Assembly: GCF_022921115.1 (NCBI RefSeq)
Contig: NZ_CP095075.1
Span: 806,001-870,000, forward strand
Reading direction: 5' to 3'
DNA from: Halobacillus amylolyticus
GTDB taxonomy: Bacteria > Bacillota > Bacilli > Bacillales > Halobacillaceae
Length of the DNA: 64,000 nt
Shown: one piece after another, positions 1 to 9,039 of the stretch
Numbering within the stretch: the stretch's first letter is position 1
Layout: each line of letters opens with the position of its first letter
Notes under the pieces: model-generated
Database searches by the model: none
What the model was told of the DNA's origin: nothing
The model's input: the letters and a program-made list of their open reading frames with translations, nothing else
Translations under genes and position numbers: made by a program

Positions 1-583
1 TATCACCCATATGTTTATATAGTGCGAGGTTATTCCGCGGATAAATGTGGTCAAAACCTGATCCAATCACAGCAATCGTTGTTCCACCGTGTTGAATGGC
101 TAATCGGTGTACACACTGATCTATGCCCATGGCCATGCCGCTAACCATACAGAAGTTTGATTTAATGAGAGGGATCAGAATTTGCCGCATGGCCGGAAGC
201 GCATAATTTGACGGGGTTCGCGTTCCAACAACACTTAATGTTAATGGATGCTTCAGTAACTTTTTATTGCCCTTTATGTAAAGGACGAGCGGGGGATCAG
301 GAATGGTCTTTAGTAACTCAGGATAGTCTGTGTCAAAAATGGTCACACATTCATACCCCTGTTCATCTGTGTCGAGTTTCTTCATTATACTAGTGCCGTG
401 TAAATATTTGTAGATGACTAAGGAATTTTCACTCGGGAGACGGAAGGTTGTCGAAATTTTTTCGGGGGTTATTTTCAGGAGGGTTGCGAGATCAGGATCT
501 AGCTTTAGCCACTTGTTTAAAAGGGAGCGGGAAACCTGAGGGCAAGCATGTAAGTGGATCAAACGTTGTTTAAAGGTGTTCAT
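1..583 (-). CDS. dprA: DNA processing protein DprA (5' part, cut by window edge)
   Basis: DprA (Smf) binds incoming single-stranded DNA and loads RecA during natural transformation. The first about 194 codons are here and the rest lies outside the window. They read without a break from an ATG at 583 preceded by an AAAGAGG-type ribosome binding site. The Rossmann-like core shows SVVGTR, SGMAMGID, and GGTTIAVIGSG followed by D-x-IYPRNN, all hallmark DprA positions. It sits 85 bp downstream of sucD in the same direction, as in B. subtilis (sucC-sucD-smf). A terminator-like hairpin precedes it, so it may have its own promoter. Identity is sure; completeness cannot be judged. Confidence 0.93.
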   Translation of the reverse strand, partial: MNTFKQRLIHLHACPQVSRSLLNKWLKLDPDLATLLKITPEKISTTFRLPSENSLVIYKYLHGTSIMKKLDTDEQGYECVTIFDTDYPELLKTIPDPPLVLYIKGNKKLLKHPLTLSVVGTRTPSNYALPAMRQILIPLIKSNFCMVSGMAMGIDQCVHRLAIQHGGTTIAVIGSGFDHIYPRNNLALYKHMGD

Positions 584-622
584 GTACCAGCCTCTTTTCT
601 TATATAATGTTTTCGTTAAGTA

Positions 623-653
623 TAGCGAAAACCGCACCACGAAGGCACGGTTT
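623..653 (-). terminator. Hairpin after sucD
   Basis: On the minus strand AAACCGTGCC and GGTGCGGTTT (two G-U pairs) form a 10-bp stem around a small TTCG-type loop, followed by only four T residues. It starts just after the sucD stop and before dprA. It is probably an intrinsic terminator or attenuator; the short T tract makes it weak. Confidence 0.5.
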
Positions 654-668
654 CCTCTATATAATGAA

Positions 669-1571
669 TTAATGTGTTTTGCACTTGTCATAAAGGTTTT
701 CTTTTTTCAAGACGTTGATCAGCGTTTCACCCATGACAGAAGGTGTTTCAGCTACTTCGATTCCACTTTCATTCATGACGCGGATTTTCTCATCAGCTGT
801 TCCCTTACCGCCTGAGATAATAGCCCCAGCATGCCCCATCCGTTTTCCTGGAGGTGCTGTACGCCCACCAATAAAGCCAACGACAGGCTTATTCATATTT
901 TCTTTTACCCACTCGGCCGCTTCCTCTTCAGCTGTTCCGCCGATTTCACCAATCATAATCACAGCTTCTGTGTCCGCATCTTCATTAAATGCTTTCAATA
1001 CATCGATAAAGTCCGTGCCGTTGACTGGGTCTCCACCGATACCTACAGCAGTACTTTGACCAATGCCAGATTCAGTCAACTGGTGTACCGCTTCATACGT
1101 AAGGGTACCAGAACGGGAAACAACACCAACATGACCTTTTTTATGAATATATCCAGGCATAATACCAATTTTGCATTCGTCTGGAGTGATAACACCTGGA
1201 CAGTTAGGGCCGACAAGACGTGTTCTCTTACCTTCCATGTAGCGCTTGACTTTAACCATATCAAGAACAGGAATATGTTCAGTAATACAAATGGCTAAAT
1301 CCATATCCGCATCTGTCGCTTCCATGATCGCATCAGCAGCGAATGGAGCGGGCACATAAATGACAGAAGCGTTGGCTCCAGTTTGTGCAACGGCTTCTTC
1401 TACAGTATTAAATACAGGAACACCTTCAACTTCAGTGCCGCCTTTACCTGGCGTTACACCGCCAACAATTTGTGTTCCATATTCGATCATTTGCTTTGTA
1501 TGGAATAGGGCTGTAGAGCCGGTAATTCCTTGAACAATAACCTTTGTATCTTTGTTAATATATACACTCAT
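669..1571 (-). CDS. sucD: Succinyl-CoA synthetase alpha subunit (ADP-forming)
   Basis: The alpha subunit of the TCA-cycle enzyme that converts succinyl-CoA to succinate with ATP formation. The 300-residue protein has the usual family length. It shows the N-terminal CoA-binding Rossmann fold ([16 protein letters not shown]), the VGPNCPG segment, and the phosphohistidine motif RMGHAGAI around residue 245. It lies 17 bp downstream of sucC in the same transcript, and the two subunits form a heteromer in the cytoplasm. Start is the ATG at 1571 behind a purine-rich GGCGGGGAATC-type site. No anomalies seen. Confidence 0.97.
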   Translation of the reverse strand: MSVYINKDTKVIVQGITGSTALFHTKQMIEYGTQIVGGVTPGKGGTEVEGVPVFNTVEEAVAQTGANASVIYVPAPFAADAIMEATDADMDLAICITEHIPVLDMVKVKRYMEGKRTRLVGPNCPGVITPDECKIGIMPGYIHKKGHVGVVSRSGTLTYEAVHQLTESGIGQSTAVGIGGDPVNGTDFIDVLKAFNEDADTEAVIMIGEIGGTAEEEAAEWVKENMNKPVVGFIGGRTAPPGKRMGHAGAIISGGKGTADEKIRVMNESGIEVAETPSVMGETLINVLKKENLYDKCKTH

Positions 1572-1588
1572 CAGATTCCCCGCCTTTC

Positions 1589-2749
1589 CTACTTAACTAG
1601 TTCTACGATTTTTTGAGCGCCATTTGCCATTGAATCAGCAGATGTAATATTTAGTCCTGATTCTTCAAGAATCTTCTTACCAGCTTCTACGTTTGTACCT
1701 TCAAGACGTACGACAAGCGGCAAGGTTAAGCCGACTTCTTTCGTTGCTGCAACAACTCCTTCGGCAATTACATCACACTTCATGATACCACCGAAGATGT
1801 TAACGAAAATCCCTTTGACATTTTCATCTGAAAGGATCAGTTTGAAGGCTTCCGTTACCTTCTCTGTAGTAGCGCCGCCTCCAACATCAAGGAAATTGGC
1901 AGGATCACCGCTATAGTGATTAATCGTGTCCATCGTAGCCATAGCCAGTCCAGCACCATTTACCATACAGCCGATATTTCCATCCAAAGCAATATAGCTT
2001 AAGTCATATTTGGATGCTTCTACCTCTTTTGGATCTTCTTCTTCAAGATCACGCAATTCGCCAATATCCTTCTGACGGTATAGAGCGTTATCATCAAAGT
2101 TTAATTTGGAATCAAGAGCTAGTACATCGCCATCCCCTGTTGTAACAAGCGGGTTGATTTCCGCGATAGAACAATCTTTTTTAACGAAAACGTCATATAA
2201 GCCAAGCATGAACTTGACAGCTTTGCCTAATGATTCTTTCGGAATATTAATATTGAAGGCTAGTCGACGAGCCTGGAAAGGTGTCAGACCAGTTACAGGA
2301 TCAATAACCTCTTTGAAAATTTTCTCAGGGGTCTTTTCTGCCACTTCTTCAATCTCTGTTCCACCTTCTTCGGAAGCCATCATCGTTACTTTACTCGTTG
2401 CACGATCTAACACAAGTCCAACATAGTATTCACTCTTAATATCGCAGCCTTCTTCAATTAGCAGACGCTTCACTTCTTTACCTTCTGGTCCGGTCTGATG
2501 GGTTACAAGCGTCTTACCTAAAATTTCTTCTGCGTATGTACGCACTTCATCAAGATCTTTAGCAATCTTAACTCCACCGGCTTTTCCGCGTCCGCCCGCG
2601 TGGATTTGTGCTTTAACTACAGTGACCTTGCTCCCCAGCTTCTTAGCTGCATCTACAGCTTCATCTACGGTATAAGCCACATGGCCATTTGGCACTGAAA
2701 CGCCAAAGTCGCGCATAATTTGTTTTCCTTGATACTCGTGAATGTTCAT
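1589..2749 (-). CDS. sucC: Succinyl-CoA synthetase beta subunit (ADP-forming)
   Basis: Beta (ATP-grasp) subunit, 386 residues, the normal length. N-terminal [17 protein letters not shown] is typical. [19 protein letters not shown] is the ATP-grasp nucleotide-binding loop, and the C-terminal CoA-ligase domain carries [18 protein letters not shown] and IFGGIMKCD, which contact the alpha subunit and the phosphate. First gene of a sucC-sucD transcript. A good sigma-A promoter lies 35-65 bp upstream and a GGGAGGATG ribosome site precedes the ATG. Confidence 0.97.
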   Translation of the reverse strand: MNIHEYQGKQIMRDFGVSVPNGHVAYTVDEAVDAAKKLGSKVTVVKAQIHAGGRGKAGGVKIAKDLDEVRTYAEEILGKTLVTHQTGPEGKEVKRLLIEEGCDIKSEYYVGLVLDRATSKVTMMASEEGGTEIEEVAEKTPEKIFKEVIDPVTGLTPFQARRLAFNINIPKESLGKAVKFMLGLYDVFVKKDCSIAEINPLVTTGDGDVLALDSKLNFDDNALYRQKDIGELRDLEEEDPKEVEASKYDLSYIALDGNIGCMVNGAGLAMATMDTINHYSGDPANFLDVGGGATTEKVTEAFKLILSDENVKGIFVNIFGGIMKCDVIAEGVVAATKEVGLTLPLVVRLEGTNVEAGKKILEESGLNITSADSMANGAQKIVELVK

Positions 2750-2783
2750 GTTTCATCCTCCCATCAAATTTCACTGCATTTCC

Positions 2784-2813
2784 ATTGTATAAAAAAACGC
2801 TGTCAATTGTCCA
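2784..2813 (-). promoter_or_regulatory. Sigma-A-type promoter of sucCD
   Basis: Reading the minus strand, TGGACA (2808-2813) is followed after an 18-base spacer by TACAAT (2784-2789), 35 bp upstream of the sucC start codon. A TTGACA also present at 2801-2806 is too close to this -10 to be its partner. Prediction from consensus only. Confidence 0.6.
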
Positions 2814-2864
2814 CAGTAACCTCTTTTTATGTCGAAAGTTCCCAGTTTGTTTTCGTCCATTATA

Positions 2865-3149
2865 TTATGTAAACCTGTTTTTCTTTTCTACTTCCTGATC
2901 TGCACGGTAGATAAAAGCAAAAACGTCTGCCACAACGTGATACAAATCTTCAGGGATCTGCTCGTTAATGTCCAGCTCCGTCAACAGCTCAACGAGGGTG
3001 GCATCCTCTTGGACTGGAATATTGCTTTCTTTTGCTTTATCAAGAATGTTATCGGCTATGATCCCTTTCCCTTTAGCAAGAACTTTTGGCGCCTGATCCT
3101 TTTCCTTCTGATAACCAAGCGCAATGGCTTCCTTTCGTTTGTTCTTCAT
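2865..3149 (-). CDS. ylqH: YlqH, FlhB C-terminal domain-like protein
   Basis: A 94-residue cytoplasmic protein resembling the C-terminal domain of the flagellar export switch FlhB (EscU/YscU family). The segments KRKEAIALGYQKEKDQAPKV, KGKGIIADNILDKAK and IPVQEDATLVELL correspond to the part of FlhB after its autocleavage site, but no NPTH cleavage motif and no membrane part are present. It overlaps the end of ylqG by four bases (ATGA), the order seen in B. subtilis (ylqG-ylqH-sucC). The role of stand-alone YlqH is not established; a link to flagellar export is inferred from homology only. Confidence 0.85.
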   Translation of the reverse strand: MKNKRKEAIALGYQKEKDQAPKVLAKGKGIIADNILDKAKESNIPVQEDATLVELLTELDINEQIPEDLYHVVADVFAFIYRADQEVEKKNRFT

Positions 3150-4729
3150 ATACGGATATCTACTCCCTTATGTCCTTTATTTGCCCGAGAGGTCTGGCTC
3201 GACTGGTTGTGATCACTTGATTGTTGAACTTTAACAGAGGTTAATTCATAACCTAACTCCAAAAGTCCAGACGCAAGTGCTGACTTCTGATTTAAGACAA
3301 GGCTTTCTGCTTCTTTCATCTGGTTATAGATCGTAACAGACACCCGGCGCTCAACAATTGATAAGTCAATCACTGTTTCCTGTAAATGCTCTAAATCTAA
3401 AAAGAACATAATATGGCAATAATCCGGGTCAATTTCGCCTTCGCTATTCTGCTTTCCTTCCATGTTCACATGAATATCCTTACTAACGTTTAACAAATCA
3501 CCAGGGAAAGTAAGAGCAAGCTGAAGCATCTGCCCGGTTTCTTGATGGGAAGTAAGCTGTACACCATTAAGCAGCTGTATAAGCTGTCTCGCAGAATCTT
3601 GTCTCAACGATGGGTGATCCTGAATGTTTCGCAGCAACAACGATTTAACGGTTTCTTCTTTGACAATCTGCCCATTCTTAGCAAGCTGATTTTTTACGGT
3701 CGATTCATAATTGATGCCTGACAATAAGTGCATCATTTTCATTTTAGCAAGAATGGTTTCCTTCCTGCCCATGTTTGAGGGTGATGTATGAGTGCGGACA
3801 ACCCACTCAGTGAGGGCTGCTTTACTTGTATCAGGAACTTGTTTTGCAAGTAAAGTTTCAAGGCTTGATAATGCTTTTAGTGCCGTTTCAGCGCTTCCTA
3901 AAGGATAATTTGAACCTTGGGAAAGAATCGAAACTGTATGAGAACCTAAGAAAGGTGTTAATTTATCAAATACACCGGATTGAAGTATTGATTGATGATT
4001 AGCATGAAATTTATTAATGGAGGCGGGCACTGTGTGTGAGCTTGTAATGATTCGTTTTAGCTGTTTGCTCCATTCCGCGAGTACGTTATTCTCCCTTGAT
4101 GAGAGTGGCAGCTGCTGCTCAAATAACCTTCGTAATGCCGTTCCAGCTTGATGACTGGAAGGCAAGAAGGGGACAGACTTCCCCATACTACTATGATTCC
4201 TTACGGTTGATTGGGCATCAAACTCAAGACCTGCCTGTGGATGAAAAGTACGCAGGAGAGATTGCTTATATTGTTGATAACCCACATGGTTCGGGATGAC
4301 CCCTGCTTGCTTAAAAAGCAAAAAAGTACTTTTTCTTCCTTGACTAGCTTCAGAGACTAGCTTCGTTGCTGCGGCTTCTTGAAACGAACGAGACAATTGT
4401 TTTCCAGATAATAATCCAAGCAAATTGACGAGCTGTTTTTGTAGAGGATCTTTCGATTGAGACAGATGCTCATACACACGTGATAACTGATCTGTTAACG
4501 ATAGGGTCTGTCTTGCCATGAGTGCATCGAACACCCCTGTTTTTATTGGCATTTGCTTCTGAAACATTTGCAGCATTGTCTGGTTCGCTTCGACTGTTCC
4601 TTTATGTTGCTGCAATATTTGGAAGGCATCTGTCAGGGCTGATTTTGTAAACGTACTCCCTTGTTTAATAAGCTGCATGAAAAAATCAACGTTTCCCTTC
4701 GTTGCTGTTAACCCTAGTTGCTTTAACAA
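3146..4729 (-). CDS. ylqG: YlqG, C-terminal part (separated by a frameshift)
   Basis: The larger part of a YlqG-type protein, about 520 residues, Gln- and Ser-rich and mostly helical. The C-terminal 100 residues (FFLDLEHLQETVIDLSIVERR ... LASGLLELGYELTSVKV) resemble the C-terminal domain of FliK-type hook-length proteins. The apparent TTG start at 4729 is an artefact: the same frame continues upstream as SSASDGLRLLKQLGLTA, which matches the end of the neighbouring 99-residue ORF if one C is restored in the C run at 4754-4758 (minus strand). The native gene therefore most likely spans 3146-5022. It overlaps ylqH by four bases. Confidence 0.75.
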   Translation of the reverse strand: MLKQLGLTATKGNVDFFMQLIKQGSTFTKSALTDAFQILQQHKGTVEANQTMLQMFQKQMPIKTGVFDALMARQTLSLTDQLSRVYEHLSQSKDPLQKQLVNLLGLLSGKQLSRSFQEAAATKLVSEASQGRKSTFLLFKQAGVIPNHVGYQQYKQSLLRTFHPQAGLEFDAQSTVRNHSSMGKSVPFLPSSHQAGTALRRLFEQQLPLSSRENNVLAEWSKQLKRIITSSHTVPASINKFHANHQSILQSGVFDKLTPFLGSHTVSILSQGSNYPLGSAETALKALSSLETLLAKQVPDTSKAALTEWVVRTHTSPSNMGRKETILAKMKMMHLLSGINYESTVKNQLAKNGQIVKEETVKSLLLRNIQDHPSLRQDSARQLIQLLNGVQLTSHQETGQMLQLALTFPGDLLNVSKDIHVNMEGKQNSEGEIDPDYCHIMFFLDLEHLQETVIDLSIVERRVSVTIYNQMKEAESLVLNQKSALASGLLELGYELTSVKVQQSSDHNQSSQTSRANKGHKGVDIRI

Positions 4730-5022
4730 ACGCAGACCATCGCTTGCGCTTGAGGGGGCGCTTGTGAGGAGATCATTTTCAGCTTTAATGCACTGCCTCC
4801 TGTAGATGTTACTTGAAACATATACCTCTCACCGTCTTTTAAAGGAACCTCAAGCTGTGCCTGAAGCTGACGGTTGCCCATTTGAATCATTGCCCGTTGA
4901 CCAGGCAGAAGTTCTACAATCTTGCCCGGTATCATTTGTCCGACTTGAAGCGGCTGCTCCCGTTTTCGGACGGCAGTTTGATAAAGTGCTTTAAAAAGTG
5001 GATGGGAACCTAGGCTCATCAT
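4723..5022 (-). CDS. ylqG: YlqG, N-terminal part (frameshifted)
   Basis: The first about 90 residues of the same YlqG protein, from an ATG at 5022 behind GAGGGGGATTC. It contains VGQMIPGKIVELLPGQRAMIQ and LEVPLKDGERYMFQV, a small beta-rich domain. Reading then leaves frame in a five-C run at 4754-4758 and ends in the spurious tail QAQAMVCVC. Adding one C gives PPSSASDGLRLLK and joins the downstream ORF. This may be a genuine deletion, slippage on the homopolymer, or a sequencing undercall. A 399-bp mobile element lies directly upstream. Confidence 0.7.
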   Translation of the reverse strand: MMSLGSHPLFKALYQTAVRKREQPLQVGQMIPGKIVELLPGQRAMIQMGNRQLQAQLEVPLKDGERYMFQVTSTGGSALKLKMISSQAPPQAQAMVCVC

Positions 5023-5054
5023 GAATCCCCCTCATGAAAAAATGATATCTTTAA

Positions 5055-5453
5055 GTGAGTGTTCAAAAAGTGGCCAAATGAGAAGGCCGCTACGATCGTC
5101 ACGATACGCGAGCAACGTCGACACTAGCACGTTCTGTGCGTCGCAAGAAGATCGAGGCGGCGTAGCTTTGAGCATCAAGGGAATCTTCCCCGAATTGGCA
5201 TCGCACGAAGGAAAAGTGCCCTTCTTTTCCAAGGAACGGACTTGCACAGGACGTGCACGGTTTTAGTAGAAGTTCCACTGCAGCTTCATGATACGTGAGT
5301 AGCGAGGCCACTTCAGAGAATATCCTTCTTCGCTGCCTTGCACCGAGGAATTTACTTCTTAAATAGGCGTGTAGACACAGGGCACACGCTCTTCAAAAGC
5401 ACGCCAACGAAAAGATTCGCCTCTTATCATTGGGTGACTTTTTGAACAAGCTC
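5055..5453 (+). mobile_element. MITE-like element, copy 1 (399 bp)
   Basis: A non-coding element between ylqG and rnhB. It starts GTGAGTGTTCAAAAAG and ends CTTTTTGAACAAGCTC, which are imperfect inverted repeats extending about 26 bp inward (TGTTCAAAAAGT, then CCAAATGA). Flanking it is a perfect 5-bp duplication TTTAA (5050-5054 and 5454-5458). Short reading frames inside it recur in the other copies only because the DNA does, and they encode nothing recognisable. Its right end runs into rnhB and supplies that gene's last codons and stop. No transposase is encoded, so it would need a partner in trans. Confidence 0.85.
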
Positions 5454-6206
5454 TTTAACCGGTGCAAAACTTTTACGATGATAGGGTGTGGGTCCATATG
5501 TCTTTAGTGCCTGTAAATGCACATGTGTGCCATAGCCCTGATTTGATGCAAAGCCATAGGTAGGATAGTGTTCACTGATTTCTTTCATCATAAGGTCCCG
5601 AGTTACTTTTGCCATAATACTTGCTGCAGCTATGGAAACACTGCGTTGGTCCCCTTTAACAATTGATTCTTGTGTGGAGGAAACATTCTCAAGTCTCATT
5701 GCATCGATTAGTAAATGGTCTGGAGTTTGAGGTAACTGTTCAACAGCACGCTTCATCGCAAGTTTCGTCGCTTGATAGATATTCCACTTATCAATCTCGT
5801 CATTAGTTACGATGCCGATCCCGTAGTCAGCCTCCTGTTTAATCACTTCAAAAAATTGTTCCCGCTTTTTAAGGGAGAGTTGCTTCGAATCATAAAGTCC
5901 TTCTAAATAAAAAGTAGAAGGCAAGACAACCGCAGCGGCCACAACCGGACCCGCCAGTGGCCCTCTTCCTGCTTCATCAATACCCGCGATCAATGTTTTT
6001 CCAGACGCCTTTGCCTCCTTCTCATAGGAAAGCATACGTTCATATTGCTCCTTTAACTCTCTCTCCCTTTGCTGCAAGACATCATATTGCTTGAGAAGCT
6101 TATGTACACCTTTACGCTTATCTTCTCTCAACAACTCTAGTTCAGATTCCGAAAATTGGTCTGTATCCAATTTGTATTTTATATCCTTAATCGTTGAATC
6201 TCTCAT
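5427..6206 (-). CDS. rnhB: Ribonuclease HII
   Basis: Cleaves RNA in RNA-DNA hybrids and removes single ribonucleotides from DNA. It has 259 residues with an N-terminal helical extension of about 70 residues, common in Bacillus RnhB. The catalytic signature GIDEAGRGPLAGPVVAAAV (around residues 75-95) gives the first acidic pair, followed by YDSKQLS and the later acidic residues in LLIDAMRL. The final residues LVQKVTQ and the TGA stop are read from the terminal repeat of the adjacent MITE-like element, so the original C-terminus has probably been replaced. The essential core is intact. Confidence 0.95.
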   Translation of the reverse strand: MRDSTIKDIKYKLDTDQFSESELELLREDKRKGVHKLLKQYDVLQQRERELKEQYERMLSYEKEAKASGKTLIAGIDEAGRGPLAGPVVAAAVVLPSTFYLEGLYDSKQLSLKKREQFFEVIKQEADYGIGIVTNDEIDKWNIYQATKLAMKRAVEQLPQTPDHLLIDAMRLENVSSTQESIVKGDQRSVSIAAASIMAKVTRDLMMKEISEHYPTYGFASNQGYGTHVHLQALKTYGPTPYHRKSFAPVKELVQKVTQ

Positions 6207-6317
6207 TATGTCATTCCCTCTTTATTGGTTTATCGGCTGCTTCTATTAAATATGTAATTCAAAAAGAGCATGAAGGCTTGACAGACAACCTTAGCCCAGT
6301 ATGAATTTTTTAATCTA

Positions 6318-6359
6318 TAAGAAAAACGCAATCTGGAGTCATTGACCCCTGTTGCGTTT
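6318..6359 (-). terminator. Intrinsic terminator downstream of rbgA
   Basis: On the minus strand AAACGCAA (6352-6359) pairs with TTGCGTTT (6324-6331), with a further inner stem GGGTCA/TGACTCC, followed by a T-rich tract. It lies directly after the rbgA stop codon and before rnhB. Confidence 0.75.
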
Positions 6360-6367
6360 CTCGGTGT

Positions 6368-7216
6368 TTATTCCGGTTGATCAAAGCTAATCAAACCAAG
6401 CTTTCCGCCTCTTAAATCTTGAAGAATAACATCTGATGTTTTATCAAAGTTTACGACACCACCACTCTCCAGGCAGCCCCTTTTTTGACCAATATGTTCA
6501 AATGCATTCATAATATCGTCGTACGTAGCAAATCCGTAGCGTTCTTTTAGTAAATCAGGGTAACTGTTTTTCATAAAATCCAATATATAAGCAGCTACAT
6601 CTTCCTTCGGTAAAATTTGATCCTTAATTGTTCCTATGGCTGCAAGCCTGTATCCAATCTCCTCTTCCTCAAACTTAGGCCAGAGGATACCTGGCGTATC
6701 AAGCAGCTCAAAGTCTTTCTTGACCTTAATCCACTGTTGTTTTTTTGTAACCCCAGGGCGATCTCCTGTTATGGCAGCTTTTTTATTAGCAAGCCGATTA
6801 ATCAATGTCGACTTTCCAACGTTCGGAATCCCCAGTATCATAGCTCTGGCGGCACGCGGACGGACACCCTTGGCACGCAGTTTGTCCATCTTTGTACGGG
6901 CAAGATCTTTCCCCATCTGAATAACGCGTTGAACATCCTTTTTATTATTTGCTTCTATCGCTAAGGCATTTATACCTTTGCGTTCATAGAAATCCAGCCA
7001 AGCTGTTGTTATGGCCGGATCAGCTAAATCTTTCTTCATGAGTACAACCATTTTCGGTTTATCTTGCAGCAAACCATGGAGGATTGGGTTTTCTGAAGAT
7101 ATCGGAGCTCTTGCATCGACAAGTTCGATCACAAAGTCGACTAATTTAAGCTTTTCTTCAGCTTCCCTTTTCGCTTTAGCCATGTGACCTGGATACCATT
7201 GTATAGTCATCTTCAC
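6368..7216 (-). CDS. rbgA: Ribosome biogenesis GTPase RbgA (YlqF)
   Basis: A GTPase needed for late assembly of the 50S subunit, 282 residues. The GTPase motifs are circularly permuted as expected for this family: G4 (LMKKDLAD) comes first, then G1 (GIPNVGKSTLINRL), then G3 (DTPGILWP). The N-terminal IQWYPGHMAKAKRE and the C-terminal ANTAR-like RNA-binding region are both present. It starts at the second or third codon of MKMTIQW and follows lepB by 5 bp. A strong hairpin terminator follows. Confidence 0.96.
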   Translation of the reverse strand: MKMTIQWYPGHMAKAKREAEEKLKLVDFVIELVDARAPISSENPILHGLLQDKPKMVVLMKKDLADPAITTAWLDFYERKGINALAIEANNKKDVQRVIQMGKDLARTKMDKLRAKGVRPRAARAMILGIPNVGKSTLINRLANKKAAITGDRPGVTKKQQWIKVKKDFELLDTPGILWPKFEEEEIGYRLAAIGTIKDQILPKEDVAAYILDFMKNSYPDLLKERYGFATYDDIMNAFEHIGQKRGCLESGGVVNFDKTSDVILQDLRGGKLGLISFDQPE

Positions 7217-7221
7217 CCTCC

Positions 7222-7770
7222 TTAGTTAACGAAGCCAATCCGATCAAAAGGCCAATAAATAAATACAGCTTCCCCTACAAGCTGCTCCTCAGGAACCATT
7301 CCGATGGTTCTACTATCTGTAGAATTGTCACGGTTATCCCCTAAGACAAGAAAATGCCCCTCAGGTACCTCTTCATACCCTCCTGGAAGCTGGCTGATCG
7401 TAAAATCCTGTGTTAGTGAATCCCCATTTTGAAGCTCGCTTTTCTCTTCACTCAAGAATGGTTCTTCTATTGGCTTCCCGTTGACATAAAGCTGATCATC
7501 ACGTACAGCTACTTTATCTCCAGGCAGACCGATTATTCGTTTTATATAATCCTTTTTCTCTGTTGCATGAAAGACAAGGATATCGAATCTCTCAGGTGAT
7601 CCGAGAGTGTAGTTAATTTTACTGACAATTAAATGGTCCCCATTATGTAAGGTTGGTTCCATGGACGGGCCTTCTACAACAACAGGCGCGAAAAGAAATA
7701 CTCTTACGACGATGGCTAAGACGGCGGCGATGGCAAATGCTTTTATCCATTCTAACCATTGCTTTTTCAT
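7222..7770 (-). CDS. lepB: Signal peptidase I
   Basis: Type I signal peptidase of the Sip family that cleaves Sec and Tat signal peptides at the outer face of the membrane. It has 182 residues from the ATG at 7770, preceded by AAGGGGAC. A longer in-frame reading would run into rplS and across a terminator, so it is rejected. There is one N-terminal membrane anchor (residues 8-28). The catalytic serine is in GPSMEPTL, the catalytic lysine in YIKRIIGLPGD, and the conserved VLGDNRDNSTDSR box is present. It stands between rplS and rbgA, as a sip paralog does in related genomes. Confidence 0.95.
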   Translation of the reverse strand: MKKQWLEWIKAFAIAAVLAIVVRVFLFAPVVVEGPSMEPTLHNGDHLIVSKINYTLGSPERFDILVFHATEKKDYIKRIIGLPGDKVAVRDDQLYVNGKPIEEPFLSEEKSELQNGDSLTQDFTISQLPGGYEEVPEGHFLVLGDNRDNSTDSRTIGMVPEEQLVGEAVFIYWPFDRIGFVN

Positions 7771-7792
7771 GGTAGTGTCCCCTTCACAGTTA

Positions 7793-7822
7793 GAAAAAAG
7801 GAGCTTGGCAGATGCAAGCTCC
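7793..7822 (-). terminator. Intrinsic terminator of the rplS operon
   Basis: On the minus strand GGAGCTTG, a 7-base loop and CAAGCTCC make a perfect 8-bp stem followed by TTTTTT. It lies between rplS and lepB, so the ribosomal operon ends here and lepB needs readthrough or its own promoter. Confidence 0.9.
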
Positions 7823-7834
7823 TCTCTTACTTGA

Positions 7835-8179
7835 TTAGATAATTTCTTTAATACGTGCTGCTTTACCACGCAGATTACGTAGATAGTAAAGCTTCGCGCG
7901 ACGGACTTTACCGCGACGAGCTCGTTCTATTTTAGCAAGACGTGGAGAATGTAGCGGGAATGTACGTTCAACACCTACACCGTAAGAAATCTTACGCACT
8001 GTAAATGTCTCGCTGATTCCACCATTCTGACGCTTAATGACAACACCTTCGAAAACCTGAATACGTTCACGGCTACCCTCAACTACTTTCACGTGAACCT
8101 TAACAGTGTCACCTGGACGGAAGTCAGGGTGATCCGTACGAAGCTGTTCTTTAGTAATGTCATGAATAAGTTGTTGCAT
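7835..8179 (-). CDS. rplS: 50S ribosomal protein L19
   Basis: L19, 114 residues, lies at the 30S-50S interface. Conserved blocks are present: [40 protein letters not shown] and [17 protein letters not shown]. It follows trmD after about 130 bp, a gap that holds a candidate autoregulatory leader. A strong terminator follows the gene. Length and start are standard. Confidence 0.98.
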   Translation of the reverse strand: MQQLIHDITKEQLRTDHPDFRPGDTVKVHVKVVEGSRERIQVFEGVVIKRQNGGISETFTVRKISYGVGVERTFPLHSPRLAKIERARRGKVRRAKLYYLRNLRGKAARIKEII

Positions 8180-8189
8180 TTTCCTTCAC

Positions 8190-8290
8190 TCCTTCTTAAC
8201 TAATGCTCTTGGCTTCTAAGAGGCAGCGGAACATCGTTTTTCACTTAAATCGAACGTTTAAGCACAACTGATAATATACCATAGTCTACT
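8190..8290 (-). promoter_or_regulatory. Candidate L19 leader RNA
   Basis: Between trmD and rplS the minus strand carries ATGTTCCGCTGCC with flanking short pairing segments, upstream of the rplS ribosome site. This resembles my recollection of the conserved core of the Firmicutes L19 leader that binds the protein product. Boundaries and structure were not modelled; a covariance-model search would decide. Confidence 0.45.
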
Positions 8291-8307
8291 TGATTTCGCA
8301 AGGCTTA

Positions 8308-9039
8308 TCAGCTATTTTGCCACTCATCAATCCATGCTTTTTCCTGCTTCGTTAACTCCCGTTGTTCAAGAAGGTCCGGACGCCTTAGAAAAGTTCTTTT
8401 TAAAGATTCATAGTGTCTCCACTCTTCAATTTTAGCATGATTGCCTGACATGAGAATCTCGGGGACCTGATGCCCTCTGAACTCTGCTGGCCTCGTATAA
8501 TGGGGATGTTCTAATAAACCGCTTGAGAAAGAATCTTCGGGTGCAGATTGTTCGTTACCCAGCACCCCAGGGAGTAGGCGGACAACTGAATCGGTCACAA
8601 CCATCGCCCCAAGTTCACCGCCAGTCAACACGTAATCGCCAATTGAAATTTCGTCAGTGATGAGTTCCTGCCGAATTCGTTCATCATAACCTTCGTAGTG
8701 GCCGCAGATAAAAATCAAATGTTCTTCCTTAGCCAGTTCCTCAGCTTTCTTTTGGGTAAAGGTCTCGCCCTGGGGACACATAAGGACAACACGCGGCTTA
8801 TTGTTTTGCGGGGTACGAATGTCGTCGATTGCATCAAAAATCGGCTGTGGTGTGAGCACAAGGCCAGCACCGCCTCCATATGGATAATCATCAACCTTTT
8901 GATGTTTATTCGTTGTGTAGTCTCTGAAATTAACCGTTTGATAACTAAAGGCACCTTTATCTGCGGCCCGTTTTAAAATCGACTGATTGAACACACCCTG
9001 AAACATTTCCGGGAACAAAGTTAATATATCAATATGCAT
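8308..9039 (-). CDS. trmD: tRNA (guanine-N1-)-methyltransferase
   Basis: Methylates G37 of tRNAs to prevent frameshifting. It has 243 residues, the usual size. It shows [14 protein letters not shown] at the start, the trefoil-knot SAM site ([17 protein letters not shown] region and [14 protein letters not shown]), and the [11 protein letters not shown] motif. Its start codon overlaps the rimM stop (TAATG), giving the conserved rimM-trmD-rplS order and translational coupling. Confidence 0.98.
   Translation of the reverse strand: MHIDILTLFPEMFQGVFNQSILKRAADKGAFSYQTVNFRDYTTNKHQKVDDYPYGGGAGLVLTPQPIFDAIDDIRTPQNNKPRVVLMCPQGETFTQKKAEELAKEEHLIFICGHYEGYDERIRQELITDEISIGDYVLTGGELGAMVVTDSVVRLLPGVLGNEQSAPEDSFSSGLLEHPHYTRPAEFRGHQVPEILMSGNHAKIEEWRHYESLKRTFLRRPDLLEQRELTKQEKAWIDEWQNS

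Noticed and set aside
5032..5311. Short ORFs inside the repeated element (for example those reading SLEKKGTFPSCDANSGK)
   Set aside because: They recur only because the 400-bp element recurs, overlap each other in several frames, differ by frame-breaking changes between copies, and lack ribosome sites.
7771..7869. 33-residue N-terminal extension of signal peptidase I
   Set aside because: It would overlap rplS and cross a strong terminator; the ATG at 7770 has a good ribosome site and fits the family start.
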